The translations under genes were made by a program, and so were the position numbers. Shown in pieces: positions 32,820 to 41,033 of a stretch of DNA of 64,000 nt. Positions within the stretch are counted from its first letter, which is position 1. Each line of letters opens with the position of its first letter. The DNA comes from Arthrobacter sp. PvP023. Lineage in GTDB: Bacteria; Actinomycetota; Actinomycetes; Actinomycetales; Micrococcaceae. Location of the stretch: NCBI RefSeq assembly GCF_017832975.1, contig NZ_JAFIBI010000001.1, positions 4,278,001 through 4,342,000 on the forward strand. Reading direction: 5' to 3'. The notes beneath the pieces are model-generated. The model made no database searches and was not told where the DNA came from. It worked only from the letters and a program-made list of their open reading frames with translations.

Positions 32820-34352
32820 GTGCCCACACTCTCCGGCGAAACCCGCAAAGACCGCCGCCGCTGGCTTGATCCTTCGACCTGGCACCTCCGCACCCGGCTG
32901 GTACTCGTGGCCATGGCACTCCTTGTGGCGATCTGCGGCGCGATCGGCCTGTTCAGCTATGCCTCCATGGATTCCTTCCTGACCAGGCAGCTTGATGAAC
33001 GACTGGGGCAGGCCTCACGGCTATCGAACGAGGCGGGACGGCCACGCCCCAGCAACCCGTCCGGCAGGCAGGACGGGTTCGAAGGCCCGGGCCAAGGTGT
33101 CGGGACGCTCATCGCGCGCATAGATGACGGGAATGTCAGCAGCGCCGGGTTCCTCGCCAAAGACGCCACCGTGGCGTCCCTCTCCCCCGAGGATAACCAG
33201 GTTCTTTTGGCACTCCAGCACGACGGAACGCCCGTCGATCGGGCACTGTCCACCGGCTCCTACCGCCTGGTGGCGGTGGCGGCGCCATACGGGGACGTGA
33301 TTGTCACCGGGCTCCCCCTCAACGAGAAACAGAACACGCTCAACTCCTTGGTATGGACGATGGTGATCGTGTCGATGGGCGGCCTGGTACTGATCGGCCT
33401 TGCCGGAACGGTGCTGATCCGACGCACCATGAAACCCCTCGAGCAACTGTCCGAGGTCGCCACGCAGGTTTCGAAACTGCCGCTCGACGCCGGCGAGGTG
33501 GCCCTCGCAGTCCGCGTGCCGCCGTCGAACGCGCATCCCGGAACCGAAGTGGGCAGTGTGGGGCACGCCCTCAACCTCATGCTGGATAACGTCTCCAAGG
33601 CGCTTGAGGCCCGGCAACAGAGCGAAACCAAGGTGCGCCAGTTCGTGGCCGATGCCTCGCACGAGCTGCGCACGCCGCTCACCGCTATCCGCGGCTACAC
33701 GGAACTCATGCGGATGACCGAGGACTTCACCCCGGACGGCCAGAAATCGCTGGCCAGGGTGCAGAGCCAGTCCGAACGGATGACCACCCTGGTGGAGGAC
33801 CTCCTGCTGTTGGCCAGGTTGGACGAAGGCCAGCCGCTCAAGATCAGCGATGTGGACCTGACGCAGCTTGCGGTGGAAACCGTCAGCGACGAGAAGGTCA
33901 TGGCACCGGACCGCATCTGGCAGCTGGAGCTCCCGGAAGAGCCCGTGGTGGTCCGCGGGGATGCCAAGCAGCTGCACCAGGTGATGGCCAACCTGCTCTC
34001 CAATGCCCGCAAGCACACGGAACCGGGCACCACCGTGGTCACCGGAGTGATGCGGTCGGCCGACGGCAGCGCTGTGGTGACCGTAACGGACAACGGTGCC
34101 GGGATCCCGCCGGAATTTGTGGACCGGGTTTTCGCCCGCTTTGCCCGGGCTGACGCCGCGCGAACCAGTCCTGCAGGTTCCGCGTCGGGTTCCGGCGGCG
34201 CGGGCGCTGCGGCTGCCGAGGGCACGAGCGGGCTGGGGCTGTCGATCGTGCAGTCGATTGTGGAGGCGCATGGTGGAACCGTCGAGGTCACTTCCCGCCC
34301 GGGACGCACAGAGTTTGCGCTGCGCCTCCCGGGAGAAGCACCGGAAGCGTAG
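32820..34352 (+). CDS. HAMP-domain sensor histidine kinase
   Basis: The 510-residue membrane kinase starts at GTG 32820. It has a first membrane helix near residues 25-48, an extracytoplasmic sensor of about 130 residues, a second helix near 178-200, HAMP, a DHp domain with ASHELRTPL (His near residue 280) and an ATPase domain with NLLSNARKH and DNGAGIPPEF. A Gly/Ser/Ala-rich insertion before the GLGLSIV motif (about residues 445-465) is unusual but follows the common ATP-lid position. It forms an operon with the regulator. Confidence 0.93.
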   Translation: MPTLSGETRKDRRRWLDPSTWHLRTRLVLVAMALLVAICGAIGLFSYASMDSFLTRQLDERLGQASRLSNEAGRPRPSNPSGRQDGFEGPGQGVGTLIARIDDGNVSSAGFLAKDATVASLSPEDNQVLLALQHDGTPVDRALSTGSYRLVAVAAPYGDVIVTGLPLNEKQNTLNSLVWTMVIVSMGGLVLIGLAGTVLIRRTMKPLEQLSEVATQVSKLPLDAGEVALAVRVPPSNAHPGTEVGSVGHALNLMLDNVSKALEARQQSETKVRQFVADASHELRTPLTAIRGYTELMRMTEDFTPDGQKSLARVQSQSERMTTLVEDLLLLARLDEGQPLKISDVDLTQLAVETVSDEKVMAPDRIWQLELPEEPVVVRGDAKQLHQVMANLLSNARKHTEPGTTVVTGVMRSADGSAVVTVTDNGAGIPPEFVDRVFARFARADAARTSPAGSASGSGGAGAAAAEGTSGLGLSIVQSIVEAHGGTVEVTSRPGRTEFALRLPGEAPEA

Positions 34353-34419
34353 CCGCACCGGAAGCCCGGCCTGCAGTGCAGGCAGTTACGCAAGCCAACG
34401 CGCCGCCGTCGTGATCCTC

Positions 34420-34435
34420 GTTACCGAAATGTGAC
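34420..34435 (+). promoter_or_regulatory. MtrA-like binding box
   Basis: GTTACCGAAATGTGAC matches the GTNAC-N6-GTNAC direct repeat recognised by actinobacterial MtrA. It lies immediately upstream of a plausible -10 (TACCGT, 34454-34459) and of the c-di-AMP riboswitch, a place where MtrA sites are known in streptomycetes for cell-wall hydrolase genes. Confidence 0.6.
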
Positions 34436-34499
34436 TTAATCGCAAGATTCCTGTACCGTTTTTGGAGTGCGGCCACCGTTCCGGCCGCATATCCGGATG

Positions 34500-34664
34500 G
34501 ACGCCAAACTCTGCCGCTACCCGGGTTTCCTCATGATCAGGCAGAGGCGGGGGACCCAGGTCTCCGGGCATTCTGCATTGCCGCCCTTGGGGTGAAGCCG
34601 ACACGTGAAGTTCCGTGCGGCCGGATGACCTCATCCGAACCCGACAGCTAACTCCGCCGGCATC
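34500..34664 (+). promoter_or_regulatory. c-di-AMP riboswitch (ydaO/yuaA type)
   Basis: Conserved blocks appear in the right order: GCCAAACTCTGCCGC at the 5' side, GGGGGACCCAGGT (34549-34561), GGGGTGAAGCCG (34589-34600), and CCGACAGCTAACTCCGCCGGC (34641-34660 region). A closing stem pairs about 34500-34505 with 34659-34664. The Shine-Dalgarno GAGAGG follows at once and the ATG is at 34676, so ligand binding can affect transcription or ribosome access. In actinobacteria this class typically controls resuscitation-factor and other cell-wall hydrolases and turns them off at high c-di-AMP. Confidence 0.92.
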
Positions 34665-34675
34665 GAGAGGCAACC

Positions 34676-35452
34676 ATGACTAAATCCACGCCAGAAGTAC
34701 GTCCTGAGCCCGCTTCCCGCACGTCCGCAGCGCCTGCGCACCGCTCACGCCACCGCGCCGAACCAGCCGCCAAGACGTCCCCGTTGTCCCGGTTCGCGGC
34801 CAGCCTGCAGGGCTCCGGCCGCCGGGCCGCAGTAGTAACCACCGCCTGCGCGGTGCTGATTGGCGTCGGCGCCGCCGGCCAGGCTTCCGAACCCGCCGCC
34901 CCCGCAACATCGGCAACGGGCGCGGGAAGTGCCGCAACCACTGCCGACGCCGAATCGAAGCTCGCGTTCGAAAAAATCCTCGTTTCCGCCATGCCCGCTC
35001 CGTCCTCTGTCAGCGTGAACGCGCAGTCCTCCGGGGAGAAGCCGTCGGAGGAGAAGGCACCGGAAGCGCCTGCGGCCGCCGCCGCTCCTGCACCTGCCGC
35101 GGCCCCCGAACCGGCTCCGGCCCCGGCACCGCCCGTAGCTGTTGACGATCCCGCAGCTGCCCAGGCGTATGCCGCCTCGCAGCTCGGAACGTACGGCTGG
35201 GCGGCTGACCAGATGCAGTGCCTCACCACGCTCTGGACCAAGGAATCGGATTGGAAGACCACTGCCACGAACGCCAGCAGTGGCGCGTACGGCATCGTCC
35301 AGTCGCTGCCGGCGGAAAAGATGGCCAGCGCCGGGTCCGACTATCTGACCAACTTCCGCACCCAGATCAACTGGGGCCTGAATTACGTAAAGGAACGGTA
35401 CGGCTCCCCTTGCGGCGCCCTGGACTTCCACTACGCCAACAACTGGTACTAA
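34676..35452 (+). CDS. Secreted transglycosylase/lysozyme-like cell-wall hydrolase
   Basis: The 258-residue protein has a basic N-terminus, one membrane or signal segment (VVTTACAVLIGVGAAGQA, about residues 59-76), a long Ala/Pro/Glu-rich linker (about 120-155) and a C-terminal lysozyme-like domain (YAASQLGTYGWAADQMQCL, LWTKESDWKTTATN with the catalytic Glu, SGAYGIVQSLP, NWGLNYVKERYG). The family cleaves peptidoglycan glycan strands outside the cell. The gene sits directly behind an MtrA-like box and a c-di-AMP riboswitch, so expression is tied to growth and osmotic signalling. Confidence 0.88.
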   Translation: MTKSTPEVRPEPASRTSAAPAHRSRHRAEPAAKTSPLSRFAASLQGSGRRAAVVTTACAVLIGVGAAGQASEPAAPATSATGAGSAATTADAESKLAFEKILVSAMPAPSSVSVNAQSSGEKPSEEKAPEAPAAAAAPAPAAAPEPAPAPAPPVAVDDPAAAQAYAASQLGTYGWAADQMQCLTTLWTKESDWKTTATNASSGAYGIVQSLPAEKMASAGSDYLTNFRTQINWGLNYVKERYGSPCGALDFHYANNWY

Positions 35453-35484
35453 ACCGGCACACGAAGCCATCTTGGCTCGCAACA

Positions 35485-35524
35485 CCGGAGGCCCCGAATC
35501 CATGCTTGGGTTCGGGGCCTCCGG
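35485..35524 (+). terminator. Terminator after the cell-wall hydrolase gene
   Basis: A 14-bp stem CCGGAGGCCCCGAA / TTCGGGGCCTCCGG with a 12-nt loop begins about 30 bp after the stop codon. Confidence 0.8.
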
Positions 35525-35686
35525 CCGTATTGGCGTGGTGCTTCTTGTTGGACGGGACCTTCTCTCCGTTACGGAGCCACAAGGTTTTCACAAGGTCGAG
35601 GAGTGACTCTGGGTCGCCGCCGCTTTCAATCGTCTTCCCAGCGGCTGCCGGCCCAGCGCCGTCATCAAGATGCAGGGAGCACAACA

Positions 35687-36157
35687 ATGAAAAAATGGTT
35701 AGTTCCGACGGCCGTCCTGGCCTCAATCTTCGCAGCCGCCGCTCCGGCCGCCGCCGCCCCTTCGGGCCCGCCGATCACCGTGGACGGACCCGCCACCTTC
35801 ACGAGCTGTGGATTTCCTGTCACCGGTGAAGTCACCGGCAAGGCCAAGAACATCACGACTCCCTCCGGGGACATCATCAGCACTTCCCCGAGGCTGAAGA
35901 TAACGCTGACGGGGCCAGACGGAAAGACCGCCAGTTACGTCATCACGGGCGTCCTTTTCTTTTCGTTCCCGAGCGAGAACGTGGTCGAGGTGAAGGCTAC
36001 GGGCAATAGCCTCCTTCAGCTCCCGTCTCCTGACGGGCTATTCCTCACACGGGGTAATGTCAACTTCTCTGTGGATTCCAAAGGCAACGAATTGCGGAGA
36101 TTCTCAGGATCCGGCACTGCCACGAACATCTGTTCGCTACTCGCCCCTGACGCATAA
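35687..36157 (+). CDS. Secreted protein of unknown function
   Basis: The 156-residue protein starts at ATG 35687 behind CAGGGAG. It has a clear signal peptide (MKKWLVPTAVLASIFAAAAP, cleavage near AAA-APSG). The mature part has two cysteines (SCGF and NICS) that may form a disulfide and a beta-rich pattern. I recognise no enzyme motif. It is monocistronic. Confidence 0.75.
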   Translation: MKKWLVPTAVLASIFAAAAPAAAAPSGPPITVDGPATFTSCGFPVTGEVTGKAKNITTPSGDIISTSPRLKITLTGPDGKTASYVITGVLFFSFPSENVVEVKATGNSLLQLPSPDGLFLTRGNVNFSVDSKGNELRRFSGSGTATNICSLLAPDA

Positions 36158-36296
36158 ACCGCGGCTGCGGTGCTCCCACCAATGACGGCGGGAGCACCGC
36201 TGCCGCTTCCGTTCCTGTTCCGGTCCTGACAGAGCCCACAGCAGCTGCACAGCTTTGGCCTAAATCCTTCATATGCTGCGGCGCCATAGTTGAACC

Positions 36297-37223
36297 ATGA
36301 CGCCCACAGACCTGGCCACGGGAACCCTGCTGCACCCGCAACCGCGGGCCGCCGTCGACGCCCGGCCGGGTCCTCCCGCCCCGACGTTCCCCCGGCAGGG
36401 TCGCGTCCGTCGGGCGCCCGTTGATACGCACATGACCGGCACCACAGGAACCGCTGCGCCGGTGCTGGATGTAGTCATCCCGGTCTATAACGAGGAACAG
36501 GGTCTGGAGCAATCCCTGCGGCAGCTCCACTTGTACCTGGCCGATACGTTTCCCTACCCGTTCCGGATTACGGTGGCGGACAATTCCAGCACCGACGGCA
36601 CGCTCAAGACCGCCGAGCGTGTGGCCCGGGAACTACGCGAGGTCACCGTGGTCCGGCTCACCTCCAAAGGCCGCGGCAACGCGCTCCGCACCGTGTGGCT
36701 GGCCTCGCCGTCACCCGTGCTGGCCTACATGGACGTGAGTCTTTCCAGCGACCTCGCTGCGCTCGCCCCCTTGGTCGCCCCGCTTCTTTCCGGGCACTCG
36801 GACCTGGCGATCGGATCGCGGCTGGCACGAACTTCCCGCGTTGTCCGCGGACCGTGGCGGGGGTTCATCTCCCGCGGGTACAACGTTCTGCTGCATGCGC
36901 TGATGGGTGCGCGTTTCAGCGACGCGCAGTGCGGCTTCAAGGCTATCCGCGCAGATGTTGCCCGGCACATCCTGCCGCATACGGCTGACACCGCATGGTT
37001 CTTTGACACCGAACTGCTGGTCCTGGCCGAAAGATGCGGACTCCGCGTACACGAGGTCCCGGTGGACTGGACCGACGGTGGCGACGCCGGTGTGGACCTT
37101 TTCCAGACCGCGCTCGCCGATCTTCGCGGCATGGTCCGCCTCAGCCGCGACCTGGCGGCCGGCCGTATTCCGGTTCCGGAACTGCGGGCCCAACTCGCGC
37201 CGGGTGTTCCACCGCCGCGATGA
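36297..37223 (+). CDS. Family 2 glycosyltransferase, DPM1/GtrB-like
   Basis: The 308-residue protein has the GT-A start LDVVIPVYNEEQGLEQSL, the NDP-sugar region ADNSSTDGT and the acidic motif YMDVSLSSD. It also has the DPM1-type GSRLARTS, SRGYNVLLHALMG, DAQCGFKAI and WFFDTELLVLAERCG. Such enzymes transfer a sugar from a nucleotide donor to a polyprenyl phosphate at the membrane. No C-terminal membrane helices are present. The conserved part begins about residue 55, so ATG 36432 is an alternative start. The stop codon lies within a 20-bp tandem duplication. Confidence 0.85.
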   Translation: MTPTDLATGTLLHPQPRAAVDARPGPPAPTFPRQGRVRRAPVDTHMTGTTGTAAPVLDVVIPVYNEEQGLEQSLRQLHLYLADTFPYPFRITVADNSSTDGTLKTAERVARELREVTVVRLTSKGRGNALRTVWLASPSPVLAYMDVSLSSDLAALAPLVAPLLSGHSDLAIGSRLARTSRVVRGPWRGFISRGYNVLLHALMGARFSDAQCGFKAIRADVARHILPHTADTAWFFDTELLVLAERCGLRVHEVPVDWTDGGDAGVDLFQTALADLRGMVRLSRDLAAGRIPVPELRAQLAPGVPPPR

Positions 37224-37250
37224 CGGTTAAACCGCCGCGATGACGGTTAA
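37211..37250. repeat. 20-bp tandem duplication spanning a stop codon
   Basis: ACCGCCGCGATGACGGTTAA occurs at 37211-37230 and 37231-37250, perfectly repeated. The first copy contains the TGA of the glycosyltransferase; the second reaches the stop codon of the convergent STAS-like gene. Confidence 0.95.
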
Positions 37251-37615
37251 AGTGCCGGGAGCCACCCCATGGCTTCCTCCGGGCAGGTGAAATACCGCGT
37301 CGGAGCGGCAGGAGAATGAATGCTGAGGAAGAAATTGGCCAATGCCCGGTCCACCGGGGACGCCCCTAGGAGCGCCACCCTGGCCACCGTGCTGGGACGG
37401 GCAAAAACGCGCCGGGCGCCGCGGCTCATGGACTCCGTCGCAGCCATGTCCACCAGCATCGGAAACGGACGCCCGCGGCTCAGCTCATTGACCGCGGACA
37501 TCACGGCCACCGCGGCTTCTTCGCAAATGGCCAGGCCTGGAATCCAACGCACATGCAAGACGCCGTTGCGCAGCTCGACAGTGCCCCTGGCACCGTCAAT
37601 CGGAATCTCGGTCAT
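37247..37615 (-). CDS. STAS-like domain protein (122 aa)
   Basis: The 122-residue protein shows an alternating beta/alpha pattern (GTVELRNGVLHVRWIPG, PMLVDMAATESMSRGARRVFA, ARVALLGASPVDRALANFFL) like small STAS or SpoIIAA-like proteins of Micrococcaceae. Function is unknown. It is convergent with the glycosyltransferase with only 23 bp between stop codons. Confidence 0.7.
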   Translation of the reverse strand: MTEIPIDGARGTVELRNGVLHVRWIPGLAICEEAAVAVMSAVNELSRGRPFPMLVDMAATESMSRGARRVFARPSTVARVALLGASPVDRALANFFLSIHSPAAPTRYFTCPEEAMGWLPAL

Positions 37616-37681
37616 CCTATCCCCCCGAGATAGAGTCAGCCGTCCCGAACGACACTACTGGACCGGGAACCGGGCTGGGGG

Positions 37682-38386
37682 TCAGAACCGGAAGGAAATC
37701 GTCCTGATGCCGGCGTCGTCCACGTCCGTTGTGACGGACACAGCGGAGTAGTCGGCAATGTGCATAACGCCGTCCGGCAGCGGACCGGTGTTGGGCCCGA
37801 TGGCAACAGTCCGGATCCCGGCGGCGACTCCGGCCGCAATGCCTGCCGGGGCATCCTCAAAGACCAGGGCATCGGCCGGCTCCACGCCAAGCAGTTCGGC
37901 GGCGCGGAGGTAACCTTCCGGGTGCGGCTTGCCCCGGGTGACGAGGTCGGCCGTGACGGCTGTGGCCGGCATGGCAAGTTTCGCTGCGCCCATCCGGATA
38001 TCGGCCAGGATCCGGTCGGCGGAAGTCACCAGCGCCACGGCATCCGCCGGGAGGCTGCGCAGCAGTTCGGCCGCCCCGGGCAACGCCACAATGCCCTCGG
38101 TCCGCACCCGCTCCATGGCGCCCAGTTCCGCGGTCAGGGCCGCAACGTCAGTGCCGGCGGGCGCAAACCGCCGCACTGTGTCCCCCGCCTGGACGCCGTG
38201 TGAGGTGCGGAGGATCTCGGCAATGTCCAGGCCGTAACGGGCGGCAAATTCGCCCCACACCTGCTCCACAACAGCTGTGGAATCGACCAGGGTGCCGTTC
38301 ATGTCGAAAAGGACGGCACGGGTGATGATGGTGCTGGCGGATAGTCCCGCGGAAACCGGGGCGGGGGCATCGGGGCGAAAGCTCAT
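37682..38386 (-). CDS. HAD-superfamily phosphatase, subfamily IA
   Basis: The 234-residue enzyme has motif I AVLFDMNGTLVDS (Asp nucleophile; the usual second Asp is Asn in DMNGT, as seen in some members), motif II VALVTSADR, motif III Lys in RGKPHPEGYL and motif IV VFEDAPAGIAAG. The cap arrangement and sequence resemble sugar phosphatases and beta-phosphoglucomutase-like proteins. Start ATG 38386 (MSFRPDAPAP) is chosen because the upstream frame is proline-rich and non-conserved. Confidence 0.85.
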   Translation of the reverse strand: MSFRPDAPAPVSAGLSASTIITRAVLFDMNGTLVDSTAVVEQVWGEFAARYGLDIAEILRTSHGVQAGDTVRRFAPAGTDVAALTAELGAMERVRTEGIVALPGAAELLRSLPADAVALVTSADRILADIRMGAAKLAMPATAVTADLVTRGKPHPEGYLRAAELLGVEPADALVFEDAPAGIAAGVAAGIRTVAIGPNTGPLPDGVMHIADYSAVSVTTDVDDAGIRTISFRF

Positions 38387-38395
38387 CCTTCCATC

Positions 38396-38413
38396 CTGCC
38401 CCACCCGGGGCAG
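38396..38413 (-). terminator. Short hairpin between the VOC and HAD genes
   Basis: CTGCCCC and GGGGCAG form a 7-bp stem with a 4-nt loop. There is no T run, so termination is uncertain. Confidence 0.35.
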
Positions 38414-38430
38414 CAGCAGGATTCCGTGAC

Positions 38431-38808
38431 CTAGCTGTTCGGGCGGTGGGGGATGTACTGGACGGCCCATTTGTTGCCATCGGGGTCGGCGAAGTGGACG
38501 AAGTGGCCCCAGTCCTGGACGTCGACGTCGCTGACGTCAACGCCGTTGTCCTTCAGCTGCTTGTGCGCGGCTTGGATGTCGCTCACCACAAGTTGCAGGC
38601 CGGGAGCGGTACCCGGCGGAGCGTCGTTGAGGCCCTCGCCGATGGCGATCGAACAGCCGGAGCCCGGCGGGGTCAGCTGGACGAAACGGATGCCCTCCAT
38701 GGGACGTTCATCGTGGTCCGCGTTGAAGCCCACCTTGTTGACGTAAAAATCCTTGGCACGGTCCACGTCGGACACAGGCACAAACACCAGTTCAAGTTTC
38801 CAGTCCAT
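38431..38808 (-). CDS. VOC/glyoxalase-superfamily protein
   Basis: The 125-residue protein has two beta-alpha-beta-beta-beta modules, starting LELVFVPVSDVDRAKDFYV and ending WGHFVHFADPDGNKWAVQYIP. It has the usual metal-site Glu/His pattern only in part, so the exact reaction (dioxygenase, resistance or isomerase type) is not assignable. ATG 38808 is used. The gene is codirectional with the HAD gene downstream and follows the upp terminator. Confidence 0.85.
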   Translation of the reverse strand: MDWKLELVFVPVSDVDRAKDFYVNKVGFNADHDERPMEGIRFVQLTPPGSGCSIAIGEGLNDAPPGTAPGLQLVVSDIQAAHKQLKDNGVDVSDVDVQDWGHFVHFADPDGNKWAVQYIPHRPNS

Positions 38809-38873
38809 GGGCCACAGGCTAGCCGCGGCCACCGGAATCCGGAAGAGGGCAACCGCTTCCCGAGAACGCGGGT

Positions 38874-38915
38874 GCGGGCCGGGGACTGCGTTCCGGAACG
38901 CAGTCCCCGGCCCGC
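38874..38915 (-). terminator. 42-bp perfect palindrome after upp
   Basis: The sequence is perfectly self-complementary around 38894/38895 with arms starting GCGGGCCGGGGACTGCGTTC. It lies 30 bp beyond the upp stop on the minus strand and is a likely terminator, though the stem has no loop and no long T tract. Confidence 0.75.
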
Positions 38916-38944
38916 AGCCACGGCTTGAAGATTCAGCCCGGCAG

Positions 38945-39580
38945 CTAGCCTGCGATGCCGTAGAGGCGGTCCCCGGCGTCGCCAAGTCCGGGAACGATGT
39001 AGGACTTCTCGTTGAGCTTCTCGTCAATGGAGGCCAGGACGATGGTCACGTTGGCGTCCGAGAGTTCTTCCTCCAGCTTGGCCAGGCCCTCGGGGGCAGC
39101 CAGGAGGCAGATGCATGTCACATCCGAGGCACCGCGCTTGAACAGGAACTTGATGGCTTCGCGCAGCGTGCCGCCGGTAGCAAGCATGGGATCCAGGACG
39201 AAGATCTGCCGGTCCGTCAGGTCCTCGGGGAGGCGTTCAGCGTAGGTGATGATGTCCAGGGTTTCCTCGTCCCGGGCCATTCCCAGGAAGCCGACCTCGG
39301 CCGTGGGTACCAGCTTGGTCATGCCTTCGAGCATGCCCAGTCCGGCGCGGAGGATGGGAACCACCAGCGGCGTGGGCTTGGTGAACGCGGTACCGATGGT
39401 GGTGCTGACCGGTGTTTCGATGGTGACGGGCTCGGTGCGGACGTCCCGCGTGGCCTCATAGGCGAGGAGTGTGACGAGCTCCTCGGTGAGCTGCCGGAAG
39501 ACCGGGGAAGGAGTGTTCTTGTCCCGCAGAACGGTGAGCTTGTGAGCGACCAGCGGGTGGTCCACGACGAGTGTGCGCAT
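38945..39580 (-). CDS. upp: Uracil phosphoribosyltransferase
   Basis: The 211-residue enzyme makes UMP from uracil and PRPP in pyrimidine salvage. The PRPP-binding motif FVLDPMLATGGTLREAI and the C-terminal uracil-binding YIVPGLGDAGDRLYG are intact, and the N-terminus MRTLVVDHPLVAHKLTVLR is typical. It starts 12 bp after the stop of the PAP2 gene, so both may be cotranscribed. Confidence 0.97.
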   Translation of the reverse strand: MRTLVVDHPLVAHKLTVLRDKNTPSPVFRQLTEELVTLLAYEATRDVRTEPVTIETPVSTTIGTAFTKPTPLVVPILRAGLGMLEGMTKLVPTAEVGFLGMARDEETLDIITYAERLPEDLTDRQIFVLDPMLATGGTLREAIKFLFKRGASDVTCICLLAAPEGLAKLEEELSDANVTIVLASIDEKLNEKSYIVPGLGDAGDRLYGIAG

Positions 39581-39592
39581 GGGTCAAAACTA

Positions 39593-40471
39593 TCACCCGG
39601 AGGTGGTGTCCCCGCCCCGACGGCCGCGGGCCTGCCCGGAGCTGTCCGTGCCCTCCGGGTGGTCCTCGGCACGGTGTGCGGCATGGTGGGCCGCAAGTTC
39701 TTCCCGGAGCACGGGGTGGTCGAACGTCGGGGCAGGACCGGCGTGCTCGCGGTGCCGCATCACGTGGAAGAGCCTGTGGGCCAGGATCACGATTCCCACC
39801 CAGGCGAGGCCAAGGAGCCACCCGGCGATGACGTCCGTCAGCCAGTGGTGGCCGAGGAACACCCTGCTCAGGCCCATGGCGATGATGAAGAGCAAACCGG
39901 CCGTGATCATGGACACCCGCGCAACGGTTCGCTGGATCTGCAGGCAAGCCAGATAGACCACCAGCCCGATGACGACGGTGGTGTTGAGCGTGTGCCCGCT
40001 GGGGAACGACGGCGAATCCTCGTAGGGCGGAACAGCGTCCGCATGGTCCGGACGGGTGCGGCCAAAGAGCTTTTTGCCGAAGGTGGTTGCAGTGACCGAA
40101 GCAGCAGCGGCGCCGCCCACCAGGATGAGGGGCCGCCAGGTGCGCCCCGCCCATGTCAGCCAGGCCGTCAGTATGCTGCCGACGATGGGCATGCCGATCC
40201 CGCCGCCAATGTTCGTGAAGGCGGTGACGGCGGAATTGAGCCAGGGGGTCCGAAGGTCTTCGGACAGCGCAAGCGCGGGCTTGTCGAGGTTGGCGAGGCC
40301 GGCTTCGTCCACCACGTTGTCGTAGACTTCGGCGCCGAGGAACGCCAGTGTCACGACGACCACACCGCCAATCAGCATGGTGATCCAGAGGGCGGCGTAA
40401 GGCACCACCCACCGCCCCCACCGGTCGGTAATGCGGTCAGTCAAGGTCTTCACGTCGTCTCCCGGGCTCAT
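39593..40471 (-). CDS. PAP2-family membrane phosphatase
   Basis: The 292-residue protein has about six membrane helices and the three PAP2 motifs: KKLFGRTRP, PSFPSGHT and SRVFLGHHWLTDV. Such enzymes dephosphorylate lipid phosphates such as phosphatidic acid or undecaprenyl pyrophosphate at the membrane surface. A hydrophilic His/Glu-rich tail follows the last helix. It is divergent from tadA. Confidence 0.9.
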   Translation of the reverse strand: MSPGDDVKTLTDRITDRWGRWVVPYAALWITMLIGGVVVVTLAFLGAEVYDNVVDEAGLANLDKPALALSEDLRTPWLNSAVTAFTNIGGGIGMPIVGSILTAWLTWAGRTWRPLILVGGAAAASVTATTFGKKLFGRTRPDHADAVPPYEDSPSFPSGHTLNTTVVIGLVVYLACLQIQRTVARVSMITAGLLFIIAMGLSRVFLGHHWLTDVIAGWLLGLAWVGIVILAHRLFHVMRHREHAGPAPTFDHPVLREELAAHHAAHRAEDHPEGTDSSGQARGRRGGDTTSG

Positions 40472-40514
40472 CCGTCGCCTGCGCCTTCCGTATCTTCGAA
40501 ACTATCATTGAGCC

Positions 40515-41033
40515 ATGACTTCCCCGGAGCCCCGCCATGCCGATTGGATGGGCCTTGCCCTCGCCGAGGCGCGGCGTGCCCTGGACACCGGGGACGTGCC
40601 CATCGGCGCCGTCGTCATCGGGCCCGACGGCGACGTCCTCGGTACCGGGAGGAACGAACGGGAGGCGCACGGTGATCCCACCGCGCACGCCGAGATGGTG
40701 GCAATCCGTGAAGCGGCCGCCCGGCTGCAGTCGCTGGGACATGCGAATGGCGACCCAGGTGACGGCTGGAGGCTGGCGGACTGCACCCTGGTGGTGACGT
40801 TGGAGCCCTGTGCCATGTGCGCAGGCGCCGTTGTCCTGGCCCGCATTCCCCGTGTGGTGTTCGGAGCATGGGACGAGAAGGCGGGGGCGGCCGGTTCGGT
40901 GTTCGACATTCTCCGCGAACGCCGCCTCAACCACTGGGTGGAGGTCTACGCCGGAGTCCGCGAGCAGGAGTGCGCCGCGCTGCTCAGGGAGTTCTTCGCC
41001 GGTCATCGGCAGGTCAGCCAGCCGCTGCAATGA
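40515..41033 (+). CDS. tadA: tRNA-specific adenosine deaminase
   Basis: The 172-residue cytidine/deoxycytidylate deaminase-fold enzyme has the zinc and catalytic motifs TAHAEM (His58, Glu60) and PCAMC (Cys99, Cys102). Family knowledge: TadA converts A34 of tRNA-Arg(ACG) to inosine and is usually essential. Its tRNA substrate is encoded at 19988 in this window. The last 20 bp overlap the convergent glycosyltransferase. Confidence 0.9.
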   Translation: MTSPEPRHADWMGLALAEARRALDTGDVPIGAVVIGPDGDVLGTGRNEREAHGDPTAHAEMVAIREAAARLQSLGHANGDPGDGWRLADCTLVVTLEPCAMCAGAVVLARIPRVVFGAWDEKAGAAGSVFDILRERRLNHWVEVYAGVREQECAALLREFFAGHRQVSQPLQ

